Assembly: GCA_025929425.1 (NCBI GenBank)
Contig: JAICME010000005.1
Span: 1-47,384, forward strand
Source of the DNA: Thermoleophilia bacterium
GTDB lineage: Bacteria; Actinomycetota; Thermoleophilia; Gaiellales; Gaiellaceae
Direction of reading: 5' to 3'
Length of the DNA stretch: 47,384 nucleotides
The position numbers and the translations under genes were made by a program. Shown in pieces: positions 10,876 to 19,722 of this stretch (the stretch's first letter is position 1; each line of letters begins with the position of its first letter). A model generated the notes under the pieces. It saw nothing but the letters and a program-made list of their open reading frames with translations. It was not told where the DNA came from and did not search any database.

Positions 10876-11407
10876 GCGCGCTGCGCAGCTCGACCACGAA
10901 CGCCCCTGCGAACGCGACGCCGGCGAGGACGAAGCCTGCGACACCGGCCGTCGTCGCCCAGCCCTGCGTATGCGTCAGCCCGGAGACGCCGGTGAGGGCG
11001 AAACGGCACGCGGCAGTGAACAGGACGATGGCCGCGACGAACTTCGCATCGACGAGCTCGGTGACGACCGACACGACGAGCGCTGCAGCCGACGCGAACA
11101 GGAACAGGCTCTCCGCCTTCGACGGTCCCGGAGCGCCCACCGACCCGGTGATCGTGGCGACGGCGAGCGCGAGCCATGTCGCGCCGAGCACGGACGACGC
11201 GGTGGCAGCCGCGAGCTCGCCCCGGATCAGTCCCCAGACGGCGGGGACGAGCTGCAGCGGCACCGGGATCGCAAGCAGGAGCCAGCCGAGCGTGTGGAAG
11301 TCCGCCTGCGGGAGGATCTGGGTCTCGAAGCCCGCGTAGAGCGTCGTCGCGATCGTCAGCCCGAGGAACGTGATCGGGATCGGCGTCGCGCCGGGGCGGT
11401 CCCTCAC
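10862..11407 (-). CDS. AceTr-like multi-helix membrane protein of the formate dehydrogenase operon
   Basis: 181-aa protein with about six hydrophobic helices and almost no soluble part. It starts with GTG in a GTGA overlap with the NrfD gene, so it belongs to the fdh operon. The pattern TPIPITFLGLTIATTLY ... AIPVPLQLVPAVWGLIRGELAAATASSVLGATWLALAVA lines up by eye with the AceTr (GPR1/FUN34/YaaH) genes at 16814 and 36661 (SALGLAGFSVATLM ... FGGIAQFAAGMWCYRARDVVATLAHGMWGSFWLAFGLV). The N-P-A-P-L-G signature has degenerated. It may be a diverged transporter paralogue or a structural subunit of the membrane complex; the homology is inferred from the alignment pattern. Confidence 0.75.
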   Translation of the reverse strand: MRDRPGATPIPITFLGLTIATTLYAGFETQILPQADFHTLGWLLLAIPVPLQLVPAVWGLIRGELAAATASSVLGATWLALAVATITGSVGAPGPSKAESLFLFASAAALVVSVVTELVDAKFVAAIVLFTAACRFALTGVSGLTHTQGWATTAGVAGFVLAGVAFAGAFVVELRSALSRR

Positions 11408-12399
11408 GCGTCGGGCTTGGTCGTCGCCTTGGTCCCGCGCCGGTCGGCTCGTTCGCGTTGCGGCTCGACGACGTACTTCGGATCGCGCGCCGACTGGAGG
11501 CCGGCCTTGAACACCGCCCACCGCAGGCACATCTCGCCGGCGCACACCATCGCGCCGCCGAGGACGAGTGCCGCGCGGCTCCTCTTCCCGCGCCGTGCCA
11601 GGAGGGCGGCGCCGCCGGTTGCGAGGCCCTTCGCGGCCCAGGAGAGCTTTCCGGCCGCTCCTTGCCGGTAGACCTCGCCGATCTTCCCGAGGCGCACCTC
11701 CATCAGCTGCATGAGCGCTCCCTCCGCGAGGACGCCGGCAACGGCGAGCCGTCGCGCCGGCCCGGCGTCCTCCGGCCGGAGGAACACGGACGCAGCGGCA
11801 CCTGCGCTCGCCATCGCGCTCGCGCCGAAGATCCACGGCAGCTCGCGCCTGCCTTCGTGCCACACCGGAACGGCGGTGTCCGCGATCAGAACGCCGGTGT
11901 ACGTCGCCAGCAGCGGGCCGGCGAGCGAGGAGACGGCCCCGGCGAGAAGCTTGACCGGCTTCAGCCGGCCGAGCAGCTCGAGCACCGCGGCCGTGTTCGA
12001 GGCGCCGCCGCTCACGAGCAGCACCCACGAGCCGACGTTCATCGGGGACGTGATCTTGACGACGCGGAGCATGTGGTGGAACCGCTCCGGCCGCCCGAGG
12101 TCGGAGATCAGCAGAGCGGGCGAGACGAGATCGGCGACTGCGCCGATGTAGAGCGCTCTCTTCGAGAGCGGCTCGTTTCCCGTGAGCTTCGCCGCGGTGG
12201 AGAGGACGGCCGAGGCGCCGGCCAGGCCGCCGGTGAAGAAGTACGCCGGGATCTCCCACGTCCAGACGGGCTCCTTGATCACCGGCCGCCCGTAGTACGA
12301 GCGCATCTCGGTGCCCGCCTCGGTGATCGAGCCGTCCCACGAGGTCGTGCCGGGCGGCTTCCCGTTCACGTCGGAGAGCGGATGGAGCTCCTCTCTCAT
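11404..12399 (-). CDS. nrfD: NrfD/PsrC-type membrane subunit of formate dehydrogenase
   Basis: 331-aa polytopic protein of the NrfD/polysulfide-reductase C family, which passes electrons between the Fe-S subunit and quinone. Seen: WTWEIPAYFFTGGLAGASAVL at the first helix, DLGRPERFHHMLRVVKITSPMNVGSW (the DLGRP/PMSxGSW family signature between helices 2 and 3), LLATYTGVLIADTAVPVWHEGRRELPWIFGASAMASAGAA, and further helices to a basic C-terminus. The ATG at 12399 overlaps the stop of the Fe-S gene (ATGA). No heme-ligand His pattern of a cytochrome b (FdnI) is present, so this complex uses an NrfD module instead of a b-type anchor. Confidence 0.93.
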   Translation of the reverse strand: MREELHPLSDVNGKPPGTTSWDGSITEAGTEMRSYYGRPVIKEPVWTWEIPAYFFTGGLAGASAVLSTAAKLTGNEPLSKRALYIGAVADLVSPALLISDLGRPERFHHMLRVVKITSPMNVGSWVLLVSGGASNTAAVLELLGRLKPVKLLAGAVSSLAGPLLATYTGVLIADTAVPVWHEGRRELPWIFGASAMASAGAAASVFLRPEDAGPARRLAVAGVLAEGALMQLMEVRLGKIGEVYRQGAAGKLSWAAKGLATGGAALLARRGKRSRAALVLGGAMVCAGEMCLRWAVFKAGLQSARDPKYVVEPQRERADRRGTKATTKPDA

Positions 12400-13337
12400 C
12401 GCCGGCTCCCGAACAGCGTCAGCGCGGCCACGCCCGCGAGCATCGCGCCCGCTGCGGCGAGCATGTTCGACCACATCTCGGGCAGGTCGCGCGTCGTCAC
12501 GACGGGGTCGGGCGGCAGCCCGTAGACCTCGGGGTCGTCCAGGAGCAGGAAGAACGCGCCGAAGCCGCCCACGCCGTCCTCGGGGTCGCGCCCGTAGAGC
12601 TGCGCACCGTTCCAGCCTTCGGCGGACAGCTTGGCGAGGCGCGCGTCGGCGCGCTCGCGCAGCTCCTCGAGCGGGCCGAACTGGATCGACTTCGTCGGGC
12701 AGGCCTTCGCGCAGGCGGGCTCGTGCCCACCCTTCAGGCGGTCGTAGCAGAGGGTGCACTTCCAGACACGACCGTCCTCCTTGCGGCCGAGGATGGCCGG
12801 CGGCGGATCGGTGGTGGCCGGAAGGTGCCGCTTGTCGAGGACGCCGAAGGGACACGCCGGGACGCAGTAGCCGCAGCCGTTGCAGATGTCCTGCTGCACG
12901 ACGACCGTGCCGAACTCGGTGCGGAAGAGAGAGCCGGTGGGGCAGACATCGAGGCACGCCGCGTGCGTGCAGTGCTTGCAGACGTCGGACTCCATGAGCC
13001 AGCGCAGCGCGGTGCTGCCGTCCCCGCCGGGCGCCGCCGAAGGCGCGGTCCGATCGCCGGGCGCCGGCGGCGCTTCCAGCAGCGCCTGTAATGGTTTGCG
13101 TTGCTCGACGAAGGCGACGTGGCGCCAGGTGTTCGCGCCGAGCTGCGACGTGTGGTCGTACGACTCGCCCGTCCAGACGCGGCCGTCCTCCGGGATGAGG
13201 TTCCACTCCTTGCACGCGACCTCGCACGCCTTGCACCCGATGCAGACCGAGGTGTCGGTGAAGAAGCCGACGCGCTCCTTCTGTGCGTCGCCATACGACT
13301 CCCAGCCGTCCGGCCGCTTCGTCTCGACGACGCTCAC
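12396..13337 (-). CDS. fdhB: Formate dehydrogenase iron-sulfur subunit (4 x [4Fe-4S])
   Basis: 313-aa electron-transfer subunit of the FdnH/HybA family. Four ferredoxin-type Cys clusters are visible in order: CIGCKACEVAC (residues 32-42), CKHCTHAACLDVCP, CNGCGYCVPACPFGV, and CTLCYDRLKGGHEPACAKACP. A single hydrophobic segment near the C-terminus (MLAAAGAMLAGVAALTLFG) anchors it to the membrane, as in FdnH. GTG start at 13337 in a GTGA overlap with the catalytic subunit gene; the stop overlaps the nrfD start. An insertion of about 30 residues rich in Pro/Ala lies between clusters 1 and 2. Confidence 0.95.
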   Translation of the reverse strand: MSVVETKRPDGWESYGDAQKERVGFFTDTSVCIGCKACEVACKEWNLIPEDGRVWTGESYDHTSQLGANTWRHVAFVEQRKPLQALLEAPPAPGDRTAPSAAPGGDGSTALRWLMESDVCKHCTHAACLDVCPTGSLFRTEFGTVVVQQDICNGCGYCVPACPFGVLDKRHLPATTDPPPAILGRKEDGRVWKCTLCYDRLKGGHEPACAKACPTKSIQFGPLEELRERADARLAKLSAEGWNGAQLYGRDPEDGVGGFGAFFLLLDDPEVYGLPPDPVVTTRDLPEMWSNMLAAAGAMLAGVAALTLFGSRR

Positions 13338-16300
13338 TGTGCCGGCTTCCTCGCTTCCTCCGGCTCGACGTGCGGGTCCTCCTCGCGACGCCCGCCTGGT
13401 GCCGAGGGCGTCCGGGAAGTTCGGCCGGACATCGGCGGCTCCGCCACCGATGCTTCCAGCCTCGAGCGCGCCTGTTCGCGGAGCTCGGCGACGAAGCGCG
13501 GCAGGTCGGCGCCTCGCGGCCTGCGCCCGGGCCGGATCCCGCAGGTGAAGGCCTTGGTCTCCTGGATGTGGACGTTCGGGTCGAGCGCCATGTGTGCGAG
13601 GTCGTTGGCGGAGTCGCCGGTGATCAGGCCGCGCTTGCCCCAGTGGTAGGGCAGACCGATCTGGTGTACCTCGCGTCCGTCCATCCGCACGGGCCGCATG
13701 CGGTCGGTGACCATGACCCGCGCCTCGATCGCCGAACGCGAGGTGTAGATCGTCGCCCAGCCGCCGTGCTCGAGTCCCACGTCGCGCGCGAGATCCGGGT
13801 GCACCTCGCAGAACATCTGCGGCTGCAGCTCGGCGAGATAGGGGACGGAGCGCGTCATGCCGCCGGCGGTGTGATGCTCGGTCAGCCGGTACGTCGTCAC
13901 GACGTACGGGTACACGTCCGCGCCCGGCTCGTCCGCGACAGGGTTGTACGGATCCTCGGCGAGATCCTTGTTCTGCTGGCGTCGCGGGTTGGCGCGCTGC
14001 GAGTAGAGCCGGTTGCCGAACGGCGACTCGTGCGGCTCGTAGTGCGTCGGCAGCGGCCCGTCCTCGAGACCCTGGGGCACGTAGAGCCATGAGCGGCCGT
14101 CGGCCTGCATGACGAACGGGTGGTCGCCGGCGATCGCGTCCTCGGCCTTCGCGTCCTTGGGCGGTACATAGCTCGGCGGCTTGTCCTCCTCGAAGTCCGG
14201 CGAGTCGAGGCCGGTCCACTTGCCCTCGCCCGCGTCCCACCAGACGTACCGCTTCCGCTCCGACCACGGCTTTCCGTCGGGGTCGGCCGACGCGCGGTTG
14301 TAGAGGAGATGCCGGTTGTCCGGCCACGCCCACGCCCATTCGTCGGCGACGTACGTGTCCTGCTCCCAGTGCGGCTTCTTGCGCGCAGTCTGGTTGATCC
14401 CCTCCTTGAAGCAGCCGGAGTAGATCCAGCAGCCGCACAGCGTCGAGCCGTCGTCCTTCAGCTCGGGATAGCCGGAGAGGAACTTGCCGCTTTCGATCTC
14501 CTGGCCGCTGATCTCCTGCAGCACCGCCTCGGCGTCGGGCTCCTGGATCCCCGAGTGGGTCGGGTACTCCCACCGCAGCGCCTTGATCAGCTTGTCCCGC
14601 TCGTCCTCGGAGTCGGCGAGCTTCTGCTTGATCAATCGGCCCAGATGGAAGTAGAACCAGAGCTCCGAGCGGCAGTCCTCCTTCGGCTCGACCGCCTGCC
14701 AGTGCCACTGCAGCAGCCGCTGCGTGTTCGTGAAGGAGCCGTCCTTCTCGGTGTGCGTCGCGGCGGGGAGGAAGAAGATCTCCGTCGGAATCGCCTCCGG
14801 CTCGAGCTCGCCCGACTCGACCTCGGGACTGTCGTACCAGAAGGAGGCCGACTCGATCTCGACGACGTCGCGGACGACGAGCCACTCGAGACGGGAGAGC
14901 CCCAGCCGGTGCGCCTTGCCGTTCGCGTGCCCGACCGCGGGGTTCTCGCCCGCGATGATGTAGCCCTTCACCTTCCCCTGAAGCATCTGCTCGACGGTCC
15001 AGTACGCCGAGTTGTCGTCGTCGATCCGGGGCAGCGACTTGAAGAGGAAGTCGTTGTCGGCGTTTGCGTTCTCGCCGAAGTACGCCTTCATCAAGCTGAC
15101 GAAGTAGGCCCGGAAATGCCCCCACCAGCCGGTCGGCGACGTGTTCGCCTCGATGTACCTGTCGAGGTCGCCGTACGACTCGGTGTGCGGCATCGGCAGG
15201 TAGCCGGGGAGGATGTTGTAGAGCGTCGGGATGTCCGTCGAGCCCTGGATCGACGCATGCCCGCGCAGCGCCATGATCCCGCCGCCGGGACGGCCGATGT
15301 TCCCGAGCAGCTGCTGGATGATCGCCGCCGAGCGGATCGTCTGGACGCCGACCGTGTGCTGGGTCCAGCCGACGGCGTAGACGAACGCACTCGTTCGGTC
15401 GCGGCCGGAGTTGGCGACCAGCGTCTCGCACACCTGGACGAAGTCCTCGACCGAGCAGCCGCACGTCTCGGCGACGAACTCCGGCGTGTAGCGCGCGTAG
15501 TGCCTCTTCAGCAGCTGGAGGACGCAGCGCGGGTGCTGCATCGCGCGATCCTCCGCCGGCGGCTCGCCGTGGAGAAGCCCGCCGCCGTGGCCGCCGTGGC
15601 CCGACGCCTCGCCCTTGGTGGGCTTGAAGCCCTGCTCGCGCTGGCCGGCGGAGCCGTGGATCTCCATGCCGTCGTACATCCAGCTCTCGACGCTGTACTC
15701 GCCCTCCTCCGGGTCCCAGCCCGAGAAGAGCCCGTCGAGATCCTCGGTGTCGGCGAACTCGTCGTTGATGATCACCGGCGCGTTCGTGTAGTGCTCGACG
15801 TACTCCCGGAAGTAGAGGTCGTTCTGGAGGATGTAGTTCGCGATGCCGCCGAGGAAGGCGATGTCGCTACCGGCGCGGAGCGGGACGTGCTTCGTCGCCA
15901 TCGCGCTCGTGCGCGTGAAGCGCGGGTCGACATGGATGACCTGCGCACCGCGCTCCCTTGCCTCCATCACCCACTGGAATCCCACCGGGTGGTTCTCGGC
16001 CATGTTCGAGCCCATGATCACGATGCAGTCCGCGTTCTGCAGGTCCTGCTGGAAGGTCGTGGCCCCGCCTCGTCCGAACGAGGTGCCCAGACTGGGCACC
16101 GTGGAGCTGTGTCATATACGGGCCTGGTTCTCGACCTGGACGACGCCGAGGGCGGTCATCAGCTTCTTGATGAGGTAGTTCTCCTCGTTGTCCAGCGTCG
16201 CGCCGCCGAGGTTGCCGATCGCCATCGTCCGGTTGGCAGGGTTCCCGTCCTCGGTCTTCCACTCCCATGAGTCGGCGCGCGTCCGGATGATCCGGTCGGC

Positions 16301-16681
16301 GATCATCTCCATCGCGTCCCCGAGTGAGAGCTCTTCCCAGCTGGTGCCGTACGGCCGCCGGTACTTGACCTTGTATTCGCGCAACGGACTGTCCGCGTAG
16401 CTCTTCGAGGCCTGGCCCTTCGGGCAGAGCCGGCCGCGGGAGATCGGGCTCGCCGGGTCGCCTTCGATGTGCGTGATCGCACCGTCGGAGACATAGACGA
16501 GCTGTCCGCAGCCCACAGCGCAGAAGGGACAGACCGACTGGACGACGTGCTCGGCCTCGTCGATGCGCGGCACGAGCGTCCGGGAACGGGGGGACTGAAC
16601 CGCTCTGCCGAGGCCGAGCGGGTCTCCCTCACGGAGCTGGCGCACCGCCGGCCACGACTCCAACAACTTCGACAGCGACAT
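13334..16681 (-). CDS. fdhA: Selenocysteine-containing formate dehydrogenase catalytic subunit (in-frame UGA)
   Basis: Molybdopterin (Mo/W-bis-MGD) formate dehydrogenase, 1115 aa if UGA at 16112-16114 is read as Sec190. The track splits it into 13334..16099 and the 3' part of 16112..17584, which share one frame. Seen: the N-terminal [4Fe-4S] motif CPFCAVGC (C51, C54, C58) with C86 in RLCPKG and the conserved Lys after it; NLGGATLDNEENYLIKKL; then NQARI-U-HSSTVPSLGTSFGRGGAT, which is the FdnG/FdhF active-site signature. A SECIS-like hairpin follows the UGA. The start ATG at 16681 has GGAAGGA 9 nt upstream. No Tat signal is seen at the N-terminus, unlike FdnG. First gene of the fdhA-fdhB-nrfD-AceTr-like operon; divergent from the transporter gene at 16814. 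Confidence 0.95.
16082..16114 (-). promoter_or_regulatory. Sec codon UGA and SECIS-like hairpin in fdhA
   Basis: Reading the minus strand, UGA (16114-16112) is followed by CACAGCTCCAC and then GGTGCCCAGTCTGGGCACC, an 8-bp perfect stem with a tiny apical loop centred on GU. The loop GU sits at nt 20-21 after the UGA, the same spacing as the SelB-contacting GU of Escherichia coli fdhF. Bacterial SECIS elements must lie directly downstream of the codon inside the reading frame, which is what is seen here. Confidence 0.85.
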
Positions 16682-16715
16682 CGGTTTGGTCCTTCCGTGA
16701 CGGAGCAGGTGTAAA

Positions 16716-16760
16716 CCGGGATCCGGTGGAATCGAGCGTGTTTGTCCCGTCGGATCCCGG
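16716..16760. promoter_or_regulatory. Inverted repeat in the fdhA / AceTr divergent promoter region
   Basis: CCGGGATCCG (16716-16725) and its exact reverse complement CGGATCCCGG (16751-16760) are separated by 25 nt inside the 132-nt region between the divergent fdhA and transporter starts. Centre-to-centre spacing is 35 nt, about three and a half helical turns. It could be a paired operator controlling both directions; no regulator gene is adjacent, so the assignment is inference. Confidence 0.45.
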
Positions 16761-16813
16761 GAAACACCGTAATACGAAGTAGTTGGACAAGAGATGAAAG
16801 GGGTCGGTGCCTT

Positions 16814-17581
16814 ATGAGCACGATCGATGAGCGCCGAGAGCGCGCTTCGACAGGCGTCGCGCTCCACGACGAAGAGGCGTGGCGTGACGGATTTGCCCGC
16901 CCGCGTGTGTTCCTCCAGCCGATCGCGGCTCCGTCCGCGCTCGGGCTCGCGGGCTTCTCGGTGGCGACGCTGATGGTCGCCCTGATCCAGGCCGGCTGGC
17001 TCGGCCACTGGTCGGACATGGGAGTGGTCGGCTTGTTCGCGATGACCTTCGGCGGCATCGCGCAGTTCGCCGCCGGCATGTGGTGCTATCGGGCCCGCGA
17101 TGTCGTCGCGACGCTCGCGCACGGGATGTGGGGCTCGTTCTGGCTCGCCTTCGGGCTGGTGCAGATCTTCATCCTCGTCGGCAAGATCCCGGCGCCGGTG
17201 CCCGGTGAGGCGAACTACGCCCTCGGGCTCTGGTTCTTCGGCCTTGCCTACATGACGGGCATCGCCGCGTTCGCGTCGATGGCCGAGAGCATCGGCATCG
17301 CGGCTGTCCTCTCGACGCTCGCCGTGGGCTCGGGCCTCTCCGCAGCCGGCTGGTTCATCTCCGGGATCGGCAGCGGCTGGCTCGGTGCCGGCGGCGTCCT
17401 GTTCGTCATCTCGGCGGGCCTCGCCGGATACATGGTGCTGTCGATGTGCCTCACGGCGGTGACGAAGCGGACGATCCTGCCGACCGGGCACTTCAACAGG
17501 GACCGCAACATTCCGGGCCGGCAGCCTCTCGAGACCGTGGAGCTTCCTTGGGCGGAACCGGGGATCAAGCAAGGCCAGTAG
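16814..17581 (+). CDS. AceTr-family (GPR1/FUN34/YaaH) small carboxylate transporter
   Basis: 255-aa inner-membrane transporter with six hydrophobic helices (from about residue 40 onward) after a soluble N-terminal stretch. The entry motif reads APSALGLAGFSVATLMVA where the family has NPAPLGL. GGIAQFAAGMWCYRARDVVATLAHGMWGSFWLAFG matches the conserved AQ-x-xAGMWEF region, with the acidic residue replaced by Cys-Tyr. Start at ATG 16814 because the 24 upstream residues of the ORF are outside the family and overlap the promoter. Known members carry acetate or succinate. Here it is divergent from a formate dehydrogenase operon, so formate is a plausible substrate, by inference. A strong hairpin terminator follows. 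Confidence 0.88.
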   Translation: MSTIDERRERASTGVALHDEEAWRDGFARPRVFLQPIAAPSALGLAGFSVATLMVALIQAGWLGHWSDMGVVGLFAMTFGGIAQFAAGMWCYRARDVVATLAHGMWGSFWLAFGLVQIFILVGKIPAPVPGEANYALGLWFFGLAYMTGIAAFASMAESIGIAAVLSTLAVGSGLSAAGWFISGIGSGWLGAGGVLFVISAGLAGYMVLSMCLTAVTKRTILPTGHFNRDRNIPGRQPLETVELPWAEPGIKQGQ

Positions 17582-17611
17582 CACAGCAGCACCTCACCTC
17601 GCCCGAGGAAA

Positions 17612-17637
17612 GAGGGCCCGCCGGGAGGCGGGCCCTC
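17612..17637 (+). terminator. Rho-independent-like terminator hairpin after the AceTr gene
   Basis: Perfect 11-bp GC-rich stem GAGGGCCCGCC / GGCGGGCCCTC with a GGGA loop, 30 nt after the transporter stop and before the mrp operon. No clear T-tract follows, as is common in high-GC Actinobacteria. Confidence 0.75.
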
Positions 17638-17687
17638 GGTCTGCTCGGGACGATTCGCGCTGTGGCCGAGCGGGGATACGCGCTTGC

Positions 17688-18155
17688 GTGAAGCACGTAC
17701 TTGCCTGGACTGCGTGGTGGATCCCGCTCTTCTGGCTCTGGTTCGTGCTCGTCGGCGAGTGGAATCGACAGGAGATCGTCGCGGCGGCGATCGCGGCGAC
17801 GATCGCTGCGACCATCGCCGAGCTCGCCCGGATCCGTACCGGCTTTCACGCCCGGGTGCCGCTGCGCGGGCTCGCCGACGTGCCCCAGGCGCTCGGCATG
17901 GTCGTCGTGGACTTCGGCCTCGTCAGCTGGGCGCTCGTCGCGAGCGTCGCCCGCCGCCGGGTGGTGCGTGGCCGGCTCGTCTCCCGGAAGGTCGAGGGCG
18001 GAGCGGTCGGCGTCCGCGGAGTCGGCCCGCGCGCCTGGACGGTGCTCGTCGCGAGCTACAGCCCCAACGCGTACCCGATCGACGTGGATCCGGAGACGGG
18101 CAGCGCGCTCATCCACCATCTCGTTCCGCATCGGCCGTCGGAGAGACCGTTGTGA
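17688..18155 (+). CDS. mrpE: Mrp/Mnh antiporter subunit E
   Basis: 155-aa subunit E of the multi-subunit Na+(K+)/H+ antiporter. Seen: two N-terminal hydrophobic helices (LAWTAWWIPLFWLWFVLVG and a long Ala/Ile helix), the LRGLADVPQALGMVVVDFGLVSWALVASVARR region with its PxxL pattern, and the C-terminal soluble domain containing GPRAWTVLVASYSPNAYPIDVDPETGSALIHHLV, which matches the MnhE motif for TPGT-like turns. GTG start at 17688; stop overlaps mrpF by GTGA. Confidence 0.86.
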   Translation: MKHVLAWTAWWIPLFWLWFVLVGEWNRQEIVAAAIAATIAATIAELARIRTGFHARVPLRGLADVPQALGMVVVDFGLVSWALVASVARRRVVRGRLVSRKVEGGAVGVRGVGPRAWTVLVASYSPNAYPIDVDPETGSALIHHLVPHRPSERPL

Positions 18156-18403
18156 ACGCCTTCCTCGTCGCCGCCACCATCCTGATCGCTGCGCTCGCGC
18201 CGCTGCTCGTCGTCACGGCCCTGCGGGCACCGATCGACGGGCTCGTGGCGCTCGAGGCCGCGGGGGCGATCCTCACGCTGGTTCTGCTCTGTCTCTCCGT
18301 CGGGCTCGGCCAGCCGACGTTCTTCACCGTGCCGATCATCGCCGCCGTCACGTCCCTGATCGGCTGTCTGGTGTTCGCCCGCTTCCTCGGCCGCTGGACC
18401 TGA
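18152..18403 (+). CDS. mrpF: Mrp/Mnh antiporter subunit F
   Basis: 83-aa three-helix membrane protein of the MrpF family (monovalent cation/H+ antiporter). Helices at about 3-24, 31-52 and 57-78; LRAPIDGLVALEAAGAI corresponds to the family region with the conserved Asp after the first helix. GTG start in a GTGA overlap with mrpE; the stop TGA shares its A with the mrpG ATG. Confidence 0.88.
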   Translation: MNAFLVAATILIAALAPLLVVTALRAPIDGLVALEAAGAILTLVLLCLSVGLGQPTFFTVPIIAAVTSLIGCLVFARFLGRWT

Positions 18404-18702
18404 TGCAGGCAGCAGACCTCGCTGTCGACATCCTCCTCGGACTCGGCGTCGCGGCCGAGTTGCTCTGCGTTGCCGGAGTTCTCGCGATGCGGACGACGCT
18501 CGACCGTCTTCACTACGCGGCCGCCACCACGACGGTTCCGGCCTTCCTCATCCTCGCGGCCGTGCTCATCCGAGAGCACCTGACGTCGGGAGGAATCGAA
18601 GCGATAGCGGCCGTCGGACTCCTCTTCCTGCTCAACCCGGCGGTGGTCATCACCACGGCCCGCGCGGCCCAACGGGCCGAAGACCCCAGCTTCGACGCAT
18701 GA
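18403..18702 (+). CDS. mrpG: Mrp/Mnh antiporter subunit G
   Basis: 99-aa three-helix MnhG/PhaG family subunit. Seen: LLGLGVAAELLCVAGVLAMRTTLDRLHYAAATTTVPAFLILAAVL, which contains the family signature R-x-x-DxxxRLHA-x-x-x-x-T, and GLLFLLNPAVVITTARAA with the conserved PVxxHxxxRAA-like ending (here Thr-Thr in place of His). ATG at 18403 overlaps the mrpF stop; the stop overlaps the next ATG. Confidence 0.9.
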   Translation: MQAADLAVDILLGLGVAAELLCVAGVLAMRTTLDRLHYAAATTTVPAFLILAAVLIREHLTSGGIEAIAAVGLLFLLNPAVVITTARAAQRAEDPSFDA

Positions 18703-18980
18703 CCCTCATCGCGACGCTCGCACCCCTGCAGGGGGTCGTCTTCGCGCTCGTCGCGTTGGGAGCTCCGGTCGTCGTGCTCACCCGCGATCCGCTGCGCCAG
18801 GCGCTCGCGAACGGCATCTACGGCGTCTCGCTCGTCTGTCTCTTCGTCGTCCTCGAGGCGCCGGATCCGGCGCTGTCGATGCTCGTCGTCTCGGGGATCG
18901 CCTATCCGCTCGTGATTCTCGCGGCCGTTGCACGAGTGCGCGGCGAGCGCCGCCGAACGAAGGAGACGAGAGATGACTAG
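18699..18980 (+). CDS. DUF4040 (MbhD/MrpB-N-like) antiporter subunit
   Basis: 93-aa three-helix protein matching the DUF4040 domain that forms the C-terminal part of MrpA in Bacillus and a separate MbhD-type subunit elsewhere. Seen: LTRDPLRQALANGIYGVSLVCLFVVLEAPDPALSMLVVSGIAYPLVILAAVARVR, with the conserved APDVALTEA-like box as APDPALSML. ATG in an ATGA overlap with mrpG. Overlaps the next gene by 8 nt. Confidence 0.82.
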   Translation: MTLIATLAPLQGVVFALVALGAPVVVLTRDPLRQALANGIYGVSLVCLFVVLEAPDPALSMLVVSGIAYPLVILAAVARVRGERRRTKETRDD

Positions 18981-19722
18981 ACGCCTGCGTCTGGCACTTC
19001 TCGTCCCGTCGTTGCTCGGCCTCGGCGCGCTCTTTGCGTGGTCGATCACGGGACTCCCCCGGTTCGGGGACTACCGCGGCCCGTACGGCTACGTGCTCAA
19101 CCAGATCGTCGTCCCGCTCCGTCACTCGACCAACGTCGTGATGGGCACGACGTTCGACGTTCGTGGAGTCGACACGATGGGGGAGGAATTCATCCTCTAC
19201 GCAGCGGTCCTCGGGGTGACGCTCCTGCTGCGGGACGAGGCGGGCGGCGGAAGAGTGGAGCGCAGGACGAGGCGCCTGCGCAGCGACGCAGTCCGGCTCG
19301 TCGGCGTCGTCCTGATCGGCGGCGGTCTCCTCGTCGGTCTCTGGCTCGTCGCCTTCGGCTACATCACGCCGGGCGGGGGCTTTCCAGGAGGTGTAGTTCT
19401 CGCCGGCGCGATTCTCGTGCTCTACCTCATCGGCAGCCACCGCGACTACCGGCCGTTCCGCAACGAGCACGTGCTCGACCCGCTCGAGGGGATCGGTGCG
19501 GGTGGCTACGTCGTGACCGGACTCGCTGCCCTCGTGTCCGGGATGCCGTTCCTGACCAACCTCTTCGGCTACGGCCAGACGGGGACGCTCGCCTCGGCGG
19601 GCAGCATCGGGATCCTCAACGGAGCGGCGGGAATCGCGGTGACCGTTGCGCTGCTGCTCCTCTTCGCCGAGTTCCTCCAGACCTACGTCGTTCCGCTCGA
19701 GCCGGAGGACGCTGCTTCGTGA
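18973..19722 (+). CDS. mrpB: MrpB-type subunit (MbhE-like N-terminus fused to MnhB domain)
   Basis: 249 aa. The N-terminal part (one helix, then GLPRFGDYRGPYGYVLNQIVVPLRHSTNVVMGTTFDVRGVDTMGEE) is the region that precedes MnhB in Mrp and Mbh systems: the NxVTxIVFDYRGFDTLGE pattern reads as NVVMGTTFDVRGVDTMGEE. The MnhB domain follows with FGYITPGGGFPGGVVLAGAILVLYL (family motif GHNxPGGGFxGGL) and a C-terminal helix. ATG at 18973 with AAGGAGA 7-9 nt upstream, the strongest ribosome site of the operon. Confidence 0.88.
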   Translation: MTRRLRLALLVPSLLGLGALFAWSITGLPRFGDYRGPYGYVLNQIVVPLRHSTNVVMGTTFDVRGVDTMGEEFILYAAVLGVTLLLRDEAGGGRVERRTRRLRSDAVRLVGVVLIGGGLLVGLWLVAFGYITPGGGFPGGVVLAGAILVLYLIGSHRDYRPFRNEHVLDPLEGIGAGGYVVTGLAALVSGMPFLTNLFGYGQTGTLASAGSIGILNGAAGIAVTVALLLLFAEFLQTYVVPLEPEDAAS

